Under the pieces are notes generated by a model. It saw only the letters and a list, made by a program, of their open reading frames with translations, had not been told where the DNA came from and made no database searches. A stretch of DNA of 64,000 bases from Acidobacteriota bacterium (lineage in GTDB: Bacteria > Acidobacteriota > Blastocatellia > Pyrinomonadales > Pyrinomonadaceae): positions 1-64,000 of the forward strand of contig QHXN01000017.1 in assembly GCA_003222975.1 (NCBI GenBank), given 5' to 3'. Of this stretch, positions 50,170 to 59,260 are shown piece by piece (position 1 is the stretch's first letter; every line of letters starts with the position of its first letter). Both the position numbers and the translations under genes were made by a program.

Positions 50170-53100
50170 ATGAAAGAATTCAAGCGGGTTGCACGGCGCT
50201 CGTCTCAAGTTCGCCGTGCGGCGCGGCTGCGCTTGGCCGCGAGTCTTTTGCTCTTCTTCTCCTTCACTTTTAACTCTGCGCGCGCGCAGACCGCGACGCC
50301 GACCGGCGGCGACAGTCAGGATCAGCGCGGCATCGGCCTCAAGCCCGACCAGCAGCAGAAGCCGGCGACGCCCGAAGAGTCGAAGGCGCGCGGCGCGCGC
50401 CCCGAACTCGTGCTGCAAACCGGCTACGCGGTCATCGCCGCGACAGGAATGCGCTTCAGCCCCGACGGGCGTCTGCTCGCCACGTACAGCGGCCTGTTCA
50501 GCGGACAGGTCAAGCTCTGGGACATTGCGACGGGGCGCGAGCTGCGGACGCTCGCCGCGGACGCGGGCGGGGCTGACTTCGGCCTCGGCGGCGTGCGTTC
50601 GGTCGCCTTCAGCCGCGACGGGCGGCTGTTCGCCGCAGGGTCGGATGACGGCTCGACGAAAGTCTGGGACGTTGCGACGGGGCGCGAGCTGTACAAGCTC
50701 GGCGGCGACAACCGGGGCACGGGCGACGCCGGCGTCTACGGCATCGCCTTCAGCCCGGACGACCGGACGCTCGTCGCGCTCGGCGACGCGAGCGCCAGGT
50801 TCTGGGACTTGAGCACGGGCCGGTTGGCGAGCGAGATGGAAGGGGTCGCTCTCGGCGGGGGTGCGATCTACGGCTGGGGCGGCCCCGCCGTCACGTCCGA
50901 CGGCAGTCAGGTTCTCCTACTCTCCCAAGGGGTCGGGAAGCTTGGCCTCTCAATCAAGTTTGTGGAGATCGCGACGGGCCGCGAGGCGCGCAGCGTCGAA
51001 GTCCCGCACTGGGACCGGACTAACGCAATCGGCAGCCTCGCGCTCACGCCCGACGGGCGGCTGCTCTCCGCCGGCTGGGAGATCACCAAGGACAGGAGCG
51101 GCGCGCGGAGCATCAAGCTCTACGACCTGACGGCGCAGAAGGAGCAGAAGCTCTTCGACCTCCCCGCGGGCAAGTACGCCAGCATGAGCTTCAGCCCCGA
51201 CGGGCGGCTGCTGGCGACGACCGTCGGCAACAACGTCAGGCTCTGGGACACGGCGACGGGCGCCGAGGTGCGGACGTTTGACGTGCCGAGCCTGCCGTCG
51301 AGACTCTTACCCGACTCCTACGTCTGGGCCGCCGCCTTCAGCCCCGACGCGCGTCTGCTGGCGACGACCAACAGCGACACGCAGATCACTCTCTGGGACG
51401 CGGCGACCGGGCGGGCGGTGCGCTCGCTCGCGGGCCACGTGAACTTCACCTACGAGGCTGCCTTCAGCGCCGACGGGACGCGCCTGCTGACGGGCGGCAA
51501 GACCGTCTGGGACGTGGCGACGGGACGCGGCCTGCGCGCGTCGGCTGCCGACACGCCCGCAGCCCTCGCGCAGTTCAGCCGCGACGGTCGCCTGCTGGCC
51601 GAGCGGGCCTTGAGCGGCAACAGCGTCGCGCTCTACGACGCGCAGTCGCACCGCCTCCTGCACACGCTCGCCCCCGGTGAGAAGGCCCCCCTCAACCAGG
51701 TCGCCTTCAGCTCCGACGGGCGGCTCGTCGCCACCACCTATCGTCTCGACCCGTCGAAGGTGCAGGAGAAGGCGTTGGCCGCGTCGAAGGTTGACCCGAA
51801 AGAGATGTTGAAGGCCATGCAGGAGGCGGCGAAGAACGCGAAGAACGACCCGAACGCGCTCATGCGCGCCTACAACCAGATGATGGCGGCCCGCACGGGC
51901 GGCGGGCAGCCGGGCATCGAGAGCCAGGTGAAAATCTGGGACACCTCGACCGGCACAGAGGTGCGCACGCTCGCCATCCCGCCCGCCAACCCGCTCGTGC
52001 CGGGCATGGTTGACCACATCGCCTTCAGCGGCGACGGCCACACGCTCGCCGCCAGCACCTCCCTCTCGGGATCGGTCAGGCTGTTCGACGTGACGACGGG
52101 GCAGCAGGTCGGTGAGTTCGGCGCGCCGCCTGCGTCGGCCGCGCAGGGAATGTTCGGCGGCATGAGGAGCATGGAAATCGGGGACGAGAGAATCACTTCG
52201 ATTGCCTTCAGCCCCGACGGGCGGCTCGTCGCCGTCGGGGGCAAGACGAGGGAGAACAGCTTCGACCCTTCGTCGCTGGCCGCGATGGCGGCGGCCCGCG
52301 CGCAGGGCGGGAGGAGGCCGAAGGGGGGCGCGCCCACCTTCGACCCGAAGCAGGTGCAGAAGCAGATCATGGAGGGTATGCACGCCGTCAGCACGGTGAA
52401 AATTTATAATGCGTCGGGCGGGCAGGAGGTGCTCAGTCTGAACGTGGGCGCGAACGATGTGAAGGCTCTGGCCTTCAGCGCCGACTCGCGCCTGCTCGCC
52501 ACGGCCTCGGCCGACAGCACGATCAAGCTTTGGGACGCCGCCTCGGGCGGCGAGGTGCGCTCCCTGGCGGGCGAGGGCGAGAACGTCAACTCACTTGCCT
52601 TCAGCCCCGACGGGCGCCTGCTCGCCTCGACCTCCTACGAGGGCAGCACCGCCCTCTGGGACGCGAAGACGGGCGAGCGCCTCGCCACGCTCATCTCGAC
52701 GGGCGACGGCGGCGACTGGCTCGTCGTCACGCCCGACGGCCTGTTCGACGGCTCGCCCGCCGCATGGAACCAGATACTCTGGCGCTTCTCGCAGAACACC
52801 TTCGACGTGTCGCCGGTCGAGACCTTCTTCAACGAGTTCTTCTACCCCGGCCTCCTGTCCGACATCGCCGCCGGTAAGCGCCCGAAGGCCCCGCGCGATA
52901 TCTCGGTCATTGACCGACGCCAACCCGTCGTCGCCATGACGACGAGCGCGGGCGTCGGCTCTAGTGTCTCTTCGCGCACGGTCGGCGTGAGCATTCAGGT
53001 GAAGGACGCGCTCGCGGGCGCGAAGGACGTGCGCCTGTTCCGCAACGGCTCGCTCGTCCGCGTCTGGCGCGGCGACGTTCTGCAAGGCAAAACGGGCGCG

Positions 53101-54162
53101 ACGCTCGAAGCCACCATTCCCGTCGTCGCGGGCGAGAACCGCCTGACGGCCTACGCCTTCAACCGCGACGACGTGAAGAGCGCCGACGCCACGCTCGACA
53201 TCACGGGCGCGGACTCGCTCAAGCGCGCGGGCACGGCCTACGTCTTGGCGGTCGGCGTCAACCAGTACGAGAACGCGCAGTACAATTTGAAGTACGCCGC
53301 GGCGGACGCGCAGGACTTCGCCGAGGAGGTCAGGCGGCAGCAGACGCAGCTCGGCAGGTATGAGCGCGTCGAGGTCGTACCGCTCATAGACGCCGACGCG
53401 ACGAAGGCCAACATCCTCTCGGCGCTCCGGCTCCTCGCCGGCAGCGTCGCCTCGCCCCCCGCCGGCTCGCCGAAGTCGCTCGCGCAGTTGAAACCCGCGC
53501 AGCCCGAAGACACCGTGGTCGTCTATTTCGCCGGACACGGCACGGCCCACGGCAACCGCTTCTACCTCATCCCGCACGACCTCGGCTACACGGGCAGCCG
53601 CGACTCTCTCGACGCGGCGGGCCTGCAAGCCGTACTCTCGCACTCCGTCTCCGACGAGGAGCTACAGTCGGCGGTCGAAGGTCTCGACGCCGGTCAACTG
53701 CTGATGGTCATAGACGCTTGCAATTCGGGCCAGGCGCTCGAAGCCGAGGAGAAGCGACGCGGGCCGATGAACAGTAAAGGGCTGGCGCAGCTCGCCTACG
53801 AGAAGGGCATGTACATCCTGACCGCCGCGCAGAGCTACCAGGCCGCGCTCGAAGCCGCGCAGTTGGGGCACGGCCTCCTGACCTACGCGCTCGTTGACGA
53901 AGGCATGAAGGCGATGGCGGCGGACGAGGAGCCGAAGGACGGCGTGTTGCAGGCGAGGGAGTGGCTCGACTACGCGACGGAGCGCGTGCCGCAGATGCAG
54001 TTGGAGAAGATGAAGCAGGCGCGCGCGCTCAACCTCAACATCGCCTTCGCCGAGGGCGACGACGCCGCCGCCGACCCCGAAAAGCGAAGCCTCCAGCGCC
54101 CCCGCGCCTTCTACCGCCGCGAGATGGAGGCGAACCCGCTCGTCCTCGCCAGAAAGCAGTAA
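50170..54162 (+). CDS. Secreted WD40-propeller protein with C-terminal caspase-like (C14) domain
   Basis: The 1330-residue product starts at ATG 50170 (MKEFKRVARRSS) and has a signal peptide (about 1-40, cleavage after ARA-Q). From about 80 to 880 it has WD40-type blades with repeated FSPDGRLLA and xLWDxATG, about 14 in all. After a linker of about 110 residues (EVETFFNEFFYPG-like DVSPVETFFNEFF) comes a C14 caspase domain (about 1020-1300): YVLAVGVNQYE, NLKYAAADAQDFAE, VVVYFAGHGT with the catalytic His near 1121, and VIDACNSGQ with the Cys near 1186. Both residues are present, so it should be active. It is periplasmic or secreted; substrate unknown. Confidence 0.92.
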   Translation: MKEFKRVARRSSQVRRAARLRLAASLLLFFSFTFNSARAQTATPTGGDSQDQRGIGLKPDQQQKPATPEESKARGARPELVLQTGYAVIAATGMRFSPDGRLLATYSGLFSGQVKLWDIATGRELRTLAADAGGADFGLGGVRSVAFSRDGRLFAAGSDDGSTKVWDVATGRELYKLGGDNRGTGDAGVYGIAFSPDDRTLVALGDASARFWDLSTGRLASEMEGVALGGGAIYGWGGPAVTSDGSQVLLLSQGVGKLGLSIKFVEIATGREARSVEVPHWDRTNAIGSLALTPDGRLLSAGWEITKDRSGARSIKLYDLTAQKEQKLFDLPAGKYASMSFSPDGRLLATTVGNNVRLWDTATGAEVRTFDVPSLPSRLLPDSYVWAAAFSPDARLLATTNSDTQITLWDAATGRAVRSLAGHVNFTYEAAFSADGTRLLTGGKTVWDVATGRGLRASAADTPAALAQFSRDGRLLAERALSGNSVALYDAQSHRLLHTLAPGEKAPLNQVAFSSDGRLVATTYRLDPSKVQEKALAASKVDPKEMLKAMQEAAKNAKNDPNALMRAYNQMMAARTGGGQPGIESQVKIWDTSTGTEVRTLAIPPANPLVPGMVDHIAFSGDGHTLAASTSLSGSVRLFDVTTGQQVGEFGAPPASAAQGMFGGMRSMEIGDERITSIAFSPDGRLVAVGGKTRENSFDPSSLAAMAAARAQGGRRPKGGAPTFDPKQVQKQIMEGMHAVSTVKIYNASGGQEVLSLNVGANDVKALAFSADSRLLATASADSTIKLWDAASGGEVRSLAGEGENVNSLAFSPDGRLLASTSYEGSTALWDAKTGERLATLISTGDGGDWLVVTPDGLFDGSPAAWNQILWRFSQNTFDVSPVETFFNEFFYPGLLSDIAAGKRPKAPRDISVIDRRQPVVAMTTSAGVGSSVSSRTVGVSIQVKDALAGAKDVRLFRNGSLVRVWRGDVLQGKTGATLEATIPVVAGENRLTAYAFNRDDVKSADATLDITGADSLKRAGTAYVLAVGVNQYENAQYNLKYAAADAQDFAEEVRRQQTQLGRYERVEVVPLIDADATKANILSALRLLAGSVASPPAGSPKSLAQLKPAQPEDTVVVYFAGHGTAHGNRFYLIPHDLGYTGSRDSLDAAGLQAVLSHSVSDEELQSAVEGLDAGQLLMVIDACNSGQALEAEEKRRGPMNSKGLAQLAYEKGMYILTAAQSYQAALEAAQLGHGLLTYALVDEGMKAMAADEEPKDGVLQAREWLDYATERVPQMQLEKMKQARALNLNIAFAEGDDAAADPEKRSLQRPRAFYRREMEANPLVLARKQ

Positions 54163-54284
54163 GCAGGAGGCAGGGGCAGGAGGCAGGAACACGAAGCGGT
54201 CAATGCGCACACAGCATCTTGACTGCTTCCTGCCCCTGCTTCCTGCTCCTGCCTCCTGCCGTCTGCCCCTGCCCTCCTATCCTT
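54160..54284. repeat. Heptamer STRR hairpin, GGCAGGA family
   Basis: The left array (54160-54189: AGCAGGA GGCAGGG GCAGGAG GCAGGAA) begins in the last codons (KQ-stop) of the caspase gene. The right array (54225-54278: CTGCTTCCTGCCCCTGCTTCCTGC...) ends 6 nt before the plsC stop. The loop is about 35 nt. Confidence 0.87.
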
Positions 54285-54956
54285 TCAAAGTGCCGACTTG
54301 ATGACCTCGGCGAGTGCCTCGGTCTCGCGTTGCGCGCAACGTCGTGCGTCCTCGCCCGGCAGCATCGTGAGGCGGCGGACGGGGTGGAAGACTATCTCGA
54401 CGCAGCCCGCGTGCGGGAGTCGCTGGCCGCGCGGCCAGACGCGCTCTCCCCCGCGGATCGTGACCGGGAGTACGGGCACGTCCGCTTCGAGCGCGAGCCG
54501 CGCCGCGCCCGTCTTGAAGCGCGCGAACCCGGCGTCGGCGAACGCGCGCTCGCCTTCGGGGAAGATCATCACCGCCCCGCCAGCCCGCAGCCAGTTCAAA
54601 GAGCGCCGGTAGGCCGTCGGGTTGCCGCGGTCGAGGACGAGCGGCCACGCGCCCAGAAGCCCAAGCGCCCTGCCCACGAGCGGCCACTTGAACGCCTCGT
54701 TCCAGGCGAGGTAGCGAATCGGTATCTGGACGGGGACTGTCACCCAGAAGGGGTCAAAGTAGGTCTGGTGGTTGGCGGCGATGACGAGGCCGCCCTCCGC
54801 AGGGATGTGCTCGACACCGCGGAAGCTTATCCGCCACGCCGCGCGCGAAACCCCGTGGACGGCGCGGCGCAGCACGTCCAAGGCCCACTGCGGCAGCGTG
54901 TAAGGCTCCGCCGTCTGGCCCTTTCGACCGCTCTCGCCGGGCGAGTTAGCCGCCAT
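54285..54956 (-). CDS. plsC: 1-acyl-sn-glycerol-3-phosphate acyltransferase
   Basis: PlsC acylates lysophosphatidic acid to phosphatidic acid at the inner membrane. I start at ATG 54956 (MAANSPGESGRKG), giving 223 residues; an upstream in-frame start would overlap the previous gene by 49 nt. The LPLAT motifs are in order: VIAANHQTYFDPFW (H-x4-D, about 60-73), PIRYLAWNEAFKWP, GGAVMIFPEGERAF (motif III, EGxR), and LPVTIRGG (motif IV). It is a plain member of the family. The next upstream gene on the same strand is 42 nt away, so an operon is likely. Confidence 0.92.
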   Translation of the reverse strand: MAANSPGESGRKGQTAEPYTLPQWALDVLRRAVHGVSRAAWRISFRGVEHIPAEGGLVIAANHQTYFDPFWVTVPVQIPIRYLAWNEAFKWPLVGRALGLLGAWPLVLDRGNPTAYRRSLNWLRAGGAVMIFPEGERAFADAGFARFKTGAARLALEADVPVLPVTIRGGERVWPRGQRLPHAGCVEIVFHPVRRLTMLPGEDARRCAQRETEALAEVIKSAL

Positions 54957-54997
54957 CTTCGCCGCCCCGCTCAAAACGAATCGTCCGTCCCCCTCTT

Positions 54998-55345
54998 TCA
55001 GTCTTCCGCCCCGCCGTCTCCGCGCCGTCCGCCTAATCTCTTCCACGCGTCGCTCAACCGCGCGACCGGCTCGCCCGACCCCTCCGCCGCGCTGCCCTCC
55101 GCGGCGACCGGCCTCACGCCTTCGAGCGAAGTGATCTTAAACTCCTCCCACCATTCGGGGATGTCGCGCTCCGTGAGCGCGTCCTCGTTCCAGCGCTCGC
55201 AGCGCGCGCACTCGAAGCCCGTGTACGCACGCGCCTCCCCCTTCGTCAGCGCCAGCCGCGTCCGCGCGTGGCACGAGGGGTCGCCGCACCACCTCTCAAC
55301 CTCGACCAGCAGCACCTCGCGCGGGAACACGATTCGTTTGGTCAT
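54998..55345 (-). CDS. Small zinc-finger-like protein, unknown
   Basis: The 115-residue product starts at ATG 55345 (MTKRIVFPREVLLVEVERW) with GGAG upstream. It has CGDPSCHARTRL (about 20-31) and FECARCERWNED (about 44-55), i.e. two C-x4-C or C-x2-C pairs that could bind one zinc ion. A C-terminal tail is disordered (Ala/Gly/Glu). I do not recognise the family; the fold may be a ribbon that binds nucleic acid or protein. It precedes plsC in the same direction (42 nt). Confidence 0.6.
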   Translation of the reverse strand: MTKRIVFPREVLLVEVERWCGDPSCHARTRLALTKGEARAYTGFECARCERWNEDALTERDIPEWWEEFKITSLEGVRPVAAEGSAAEGSGEPVARLSDAWKRLGGRRGDGGAED

Positions 55346-55351
55346 GCCTAA

Positions 55352-55439
55352 CTCCAAGAAGGGGCAAAAGGGGAAAAGGGTAAAGGGAAAGACAAAATCC
55401 CTCTTCCCCTTTTACCCGTTTACCCTTTTCCCCTTGCCT
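55352..55439. repeat. Heptamer STRR hairpin, AAAGGGGA/AAAGGGTA family
   Basis: The left array (55352-55390: AAGGGGCAAAAGGGGAAAAGGG...) and right array (55400-55439: CCTTTTACCCGTTTACCCTTTTCC) are inverted with a short loop. It lies between the PilZ gene stop (55440) and the start of the zinc-finger-like gene. Confidence 0.85.
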
Positions 55440-56198
55440 TCACTCTATCCCTTCCAGCGGCCACTGCCGGTCAATGAATTCGAGGTGGAGGCGCGGGATG
55501 CCGTCGGGGCCGGCGCGCGCGGCGCGGACGGCGGCGATGAGCGACAGCCCCGTCTCCATGTTCGTCAGGCGCACGAAGCGACCGCGCTCGGCCTTGAGCG
55601 TCGTCCAGATGGCGGCCCCGCGGCGGCTAATGTTTTCCGTCACCGTCTCCTCGCTCGCGCTCACCTGCCCCTCCGAGTCGAACAGTTCGACGCGGACGCT
55701 CACGGCCACTTGCAGGCGAGTCATCTCCGAGCGCACGCCGCCCGCCCCCGGCTCCTTCGCCTCGTGCAGCTTATACAAGGCGTTCCCCTCCACCGAGAAC
55801 GATTCCACGTCGTAGAGCGTCGACGGGTCGCGCAGGTAGCCGGCGGGCGGGTTCTTCCCCGTGAACGCGACGCCGACCTCGTAGCGCATGAGAAGAAGCT
55901 CGCCGCCCGCGCCGGTCTGCGCGCGCGCCGTGAGGTTGCGGACGAGCGCCCAGACGCGGTACTGATCCTCCACGTGGTCGAAGCAGCGGAGTTGGCGCGG
56001 CAGCGGCATCGTCAGTTGCAGCAGACGCCCGCGCTCGGTCGGGTGCGTGAGGGCGAAGCGCGCCCCGAACGGCGTCACGTCAACGAGGCGCGACATCTCC
56101 ACCCACTCGTGATCCGCCGTCTCGCGGCAGTGCACGCGCACCGGAAGCGCCAGCTTGACGCGCTCGCGCAGTCGCCTCGATTTGCCTTCAAAATCCAT
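55440..56198 (-). CDS. Protein with two PilZ-like domains
   Basis: The 252-residue product starts at ATG 56198 (MDFEGKSRRLRERVKLALPVRV). It contains two PilZ-like halves (about 15-145 and 155-252). The first begins with the RxxR-type RRLRERVKLALPVRVHC and has SRLVDVTPFGARFAL; the second has RLQVAVSVRVELFD and NISRRGAAIWT. The DxSxxG motif of c-di-GMP binders reads DVTPFG in the first half and NISRRG in the second, so binding to c-di-GMP is possible in one or both halves. It is cytoplasmic and probably regulatory. Confidence 0.75.
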   Translation of the reverse strand: MDFEGKSRRLRERVKLALPVRVHCRETADHEWVEMSRLVDVTPFGARFALTHPTERGRLLQLTMPLPRQLRCFDHVEDQYRVWALVRNLTARAQTGAGGELLLMRYEVGVAFTGKNPPAGYLRDPSTLYDVESFSVEGNALYKLHEAKEPGAGGVRSEMTRLQVAVSVRVELFDSEGQVSASEETVTENISRRGAAIWTTLKAERGRFVRLTNMETGLSLIAAVRAARAGPDGIPRLHLEFIDRQWPLEGIE

Positions 56199-56574
56199 CC
56201 TGGAACGCCGCAGTTCAGGCGGCAGCCGGGGGCAGCATGTTGAGTCCGACGGGCAGGCCCGGAAGAAGCCTCCGCGACGGGTAAAATTGTTGATTTTACA
56301 AGGCTTTATCCCGCAGGCCGGGATTGCCAAAACGACCTTTTTGGGCTACAATATCCCGTACTTTCTGCACGCCGTTTTCCGCACCGGAAAGTACCCCGTG
56401 ACAGCCTAATTTCGCGCCGCCTGGCGGGCCGGTTCGCAGACTCCCGCGGGGCTTGTGTCCTGCTCAAGAGATTTCGATGCGGAGGCGGCGCTGGATTCGA
56501 GGCGGGCGTCTCTACCGTCTCGGCAGATTCGTCCCGCCGGGCCGAGGCAAAATTGTACCGGAAAGGTTTGTCGG
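56199..56574. other. Divergent intergenic region with gyrA promoter
   Basis: This lies between the PilZ gene (minus) and gyrA (plus). It contains the gyrA promoter (56324-56352). The hundred or so codons upstream of the gyrA ATG in frame are not coding-like. No other gene seen. Confidence 0.5.
56324..56352 (+). promoter_or_regulatory. Sigma70-type promoter of gyrA
   Basis: TTGCCA (56324-56329), 17 nt, TACAAT (56347-56352). Both boxes are one base off consensus. The leader to the ATG is about 215 nt. Confidence 0.6.
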
Positions 56575-59148
56575 ATGGAAACTTTAGATCATCGTAACTA
56601 CGTCAACATCGAAGACGAGATGCGGCGCTCGTATCTCGACTACGCCATGTCGGTCATCATAGGCCGCGCGCTCCCCGATGTGCGCGACGGCTTCAAGCCC
56701 GTCCACCGCCGCGTGCTCTGGGCGATGCACGAACTCGGCAACCAACATAATAAGGCTTATAAGAAGTCGGCGCGCATCGTCGGCGACGTGATCGGCAAGT
56801 ACCACCCGCACGGCGACACCGCCGTCTATGACACCATCGTCCGCATGGCGCAGCACTTCTCCATGCGCTACCCGCTCGTTGACGGCCAAGGCAACTTCGG
56901 CTCGGTTGACGGCGACGCCGCCGCCGCGATGCGCTACACGGAAGCACGCATGGCGAAGATCACCACGGAAGTCCTCGCCGACATCGAGAAGGAGACGGTC
57001 AACTTCAACCCCAACTACGACGAATCTCTGAGCGAGCCTTCCGTCTTGCCGACGCGCGTGCCGAACCTGCTCCTGAACGGCTCGGACGGCATCGCCGTCG
57101 GCATGGCGACGAAGATTCCGCCGCACAACCTGACCGAGGTCGTCGAGGCCACCATCGCCATCATCAAGAAGCCGAACTTGAAGGAGGCCGAGCTTCTGAA
57201 CCTCGTCCCCGGCCCCGACTTCCCGACGGGCGGCTTCATCTACGGGCGCGAGGGGATCAGGCAGGCTTACACTACGGGTCGCGGCCTCATCCAGATGCGC
57301 GCGCGCGCCGGCATTGACCGCATCGGGCGCGGCACGACCGAGCGCGACGCCATCATCATCACCGAGATTCCCTACCAGGTTAACAAGGCGCGCCTCGTCG
57401 AGCGCATCGCCGAGCTGGTCAACGAGAAGAAGCTCGACGGCATCGCGGACTTGCGAGACGAATCCAGCCGCGACGGCATGCGCGTCGTCGTCGAGCTGAA
57501 ACGCGACGCCGTGCCGCAGATAGTTCTGAACAAGCTCTACAAGCTGACGCCCATGCAAAGTACGTTCGGCGTCATCAACCTCTCCATCGTGGACGGCCAG
57601 CCGCGCGTGCTCACCTTGAGGCAGATGCTCGACCACTTCGTCGAGTTCCGCCGCGAGGTTGTCCGCCGCCGCACCGAGTACGAGCTTCGCAAGGCGCAGG
57701 CGCGCGCGCACATCCTCGAAGGCTTGAGCAAGGCCATTGACGCGCTCGACTACATCATCCTGCTCATCCGCAACGCCGGATCGGTGGACGAGGCACGCGC
57801 GTGGCTCACGGGCAACATCAATACAATAACAGCGAAGCAGGTAGGCAGGTGGAAGGGGATTCCGTCCGACTTGGACGACCAGCCAGCCGAACGCATCCTC
57901 AAAGCAATTCAGACGCGCGTTCGCCGGTTAGCATTCTCAGAACAGCAGGCGCAGGCGATTCTTGATTTGCAACTGCGCCGCCTGTCCGCGCTCGAACGGC
58001 AGAAGATCATTGACGAGTACGAGCAGATCATCAAGCTCATCGCCGAGTTGGAAGACATCCTCTCGAACGAGGCGAGCTTGCGCCGCGTCATCGTCCGTGA
58101 GCTTGAGGACGCGAAGCGGGAGTTCGGCGACGCGCGCCGCACGCAGATCATTGACGAGGGCGTCGAACTCTCAATCGAGGACATGATCGCCGACGAGGAC
58201 GTGGCGATCACGGTGACGAAGAACGGCTATGTCAAGCGCACCGCCGTCTCGACTTACCAGCGCCAGGGGCGCGGCGGCAAGGGCCGTTCGGGCGCGGGCA
58301 CGGGCAAGAACGAGGACTGGGTCGAGCACCTCTTCATCGCCTCGACGCACTCCTACCTGATGGTCTTCACGGACGACGGCCAGGTTTACAAGCTGAAGGT
58401 GCACGAGATACCGGACGCGCTCCCCTCGGCGCGCGGCAAGGCCTTCGTCAACCTCATCAACATCTCGTCGGCGCGCAAGCTCGCGGGCGTCGTGCCCGTG
58501 CGCGAGTTCGTCGAGGGCAAGTACGTCGTGATGGTCACGCGCAACGGCGTGATCAAGAAGACGGAGCTGTCGGAGTTCCAGAACATACGCTCGAACGGCA
58601 TCAACGCCGTCAACGTGGACGACGGCGACGAGCTTCTGGACGTGATCCTCACGGACGGCACGAAGCGCATCTTCATCGCCACGCACGACGGATTAGCCAT
58701 ACGCTTCGACGAGTCGGACGTGCGCTCGATGGGGCGCGCGGCGCGCGGCGTGCGCGGCGTTGACCTGCGCAAAGGCGACTACGTCGTCTCGGTCGCGGCT
58801 GTCTCGGCGGACGACACCGAGAAGATGCTCTCCATCTCCGAGTGCGGCTTCGGCAAGCAGACGCCGATCACGACTTACCGTTTGCAGTCGCGTGGCGGCA
58901 AGGGCGTCATCAACATGAAGACGACGGAGAAGACCGGCAAGGTCGTCGCCGTCTTCCCCGTGGACGAAGAGTCCGAGGTGATGATCATCACCAAGCAGGG
59001 CAAGCTCATCCGCATCGAGGCCGGCGACATCCGCAAGACGGGCCGCTCGGCGCAGGGCGTCCGCCTGATGAAGACCGACGGCGGCGACAAGGTCACCAGC
59101 GCGTCGCTCCTCGACGCCACGGCGCAGGTGGAGGAGGTCGTGGCTTAG
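56575..59148 (+). CDS. gyrA: DNA gyrase subunit A
   Basis: GyrA breaks and rejoins DNA with GyrB to introduce negative supercoils. The 857-residue product starts at ATG 56575 ([16 protein letters not shown]). It has the N-terminal [24 protein letters not shown], the quinolone-resistance block [17 protein letters not shown] (Thr at the usual Ser83 position, Asp at 87), the catalytic Tyr in MRYTEARM (about 122), [10 protein letters not shown], and the C-terminal pinwheel with repeated (T/V)KxGY and GKG segments ([10 protein letters not shown] is its GyrA-box-like element). It is a single type IIA subunit. A terminator follows at 59181. Confidence 0.97.
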   Translation: METLDHRNYVNIEDEMRRSYLDYAMSVIIGRALPDVRDGFKPVHRRVLWAMHELGNQHNKAYKKSARIVGDVIGKYHPHGDTAVYDTIVRMAQHFSMRYPLVDGQGNFGSVDGDAAAAMRYTEARMAKITTEVLADIEKETVNFNPNYDESLSEPSVLPTRVPNLLLNGSDGIAVGMATKIPPHNLTEVVEATIAIIKKPNLKEAELLNLVPGPDFPTGGFIYGREGIRQAYTTGRGLIQMRARAGIDRIGRGTTERDAIIITEIPYQVNKARLVERIAELVNEKKLDGIADLRDESSRDGMRVVVELKRDAVPQIVLNKLYKLTPMQSTFGVINLSIVDGQPRVLTLRQMLDHFVEFRREVVRRRTEYELRKAQARAHILEGLSKAIDALDYIILLIRNAGSVDEARAWLTGNINTITAKQVGRWKGIPSDLDDQPAERILKAIQTRVRRLAFSEQQAQAILDLQLRRLSALERQKIIDEYEQIIKLIAELEDILSNEASLRRVIVRELEDAKREFGDARRTQIIDEGVELSIEDMIADEDVAITVTKNGYVKRTAVSTYQRQGRGGKGRSGAGTGKNEDWVEHLFIASTHSYLMVFTDDGQVYKLKVHEIPDALPSARGKAFVNLINISSARKLAGVVPVREFVEGKYVVMVTRNGVIKKTELSEFQNIRSNGINAVNVDDGDELLDVILTDGTKRIFIATHDGLAIRFDESDVRSMGRAARGVRGVDLRKGDYVVSVAAVSADDTEKMLSISECGFGKQTPITTYRLQSRGGKGVINMKTTEKTGKVVAVFPVDEESEVMIITKQGKLIRIEAGDIRKTGRSAQGVRLMKTDGGDKVTSASLLDATAQVEEVVA

Positions 59149-59180
59149 CCCGAAGCGCCGCCGACTCGCCCTTTGAGATG

Positions 59181-59213
59181 AAGGCCCGCCCGAATCATCA
59201 TCGGGCGGGCCTT
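59181..59213 (+). terminator. Intrinsic terminator after gyrA
   Basis: The perfect 13-bp stem is 59181-59193 (AAGGCCCGCCCGA) with 59201-59213 (TCGGGCGGGCCTT), loop ATCATCA, followed by CCTCATT. Confidence 0.85.
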
Positions 59214-59260
59214 CCTCATTCCGAAAGGCGGAGGCAAGGCGATATCGCGCTCGCTCGGCG

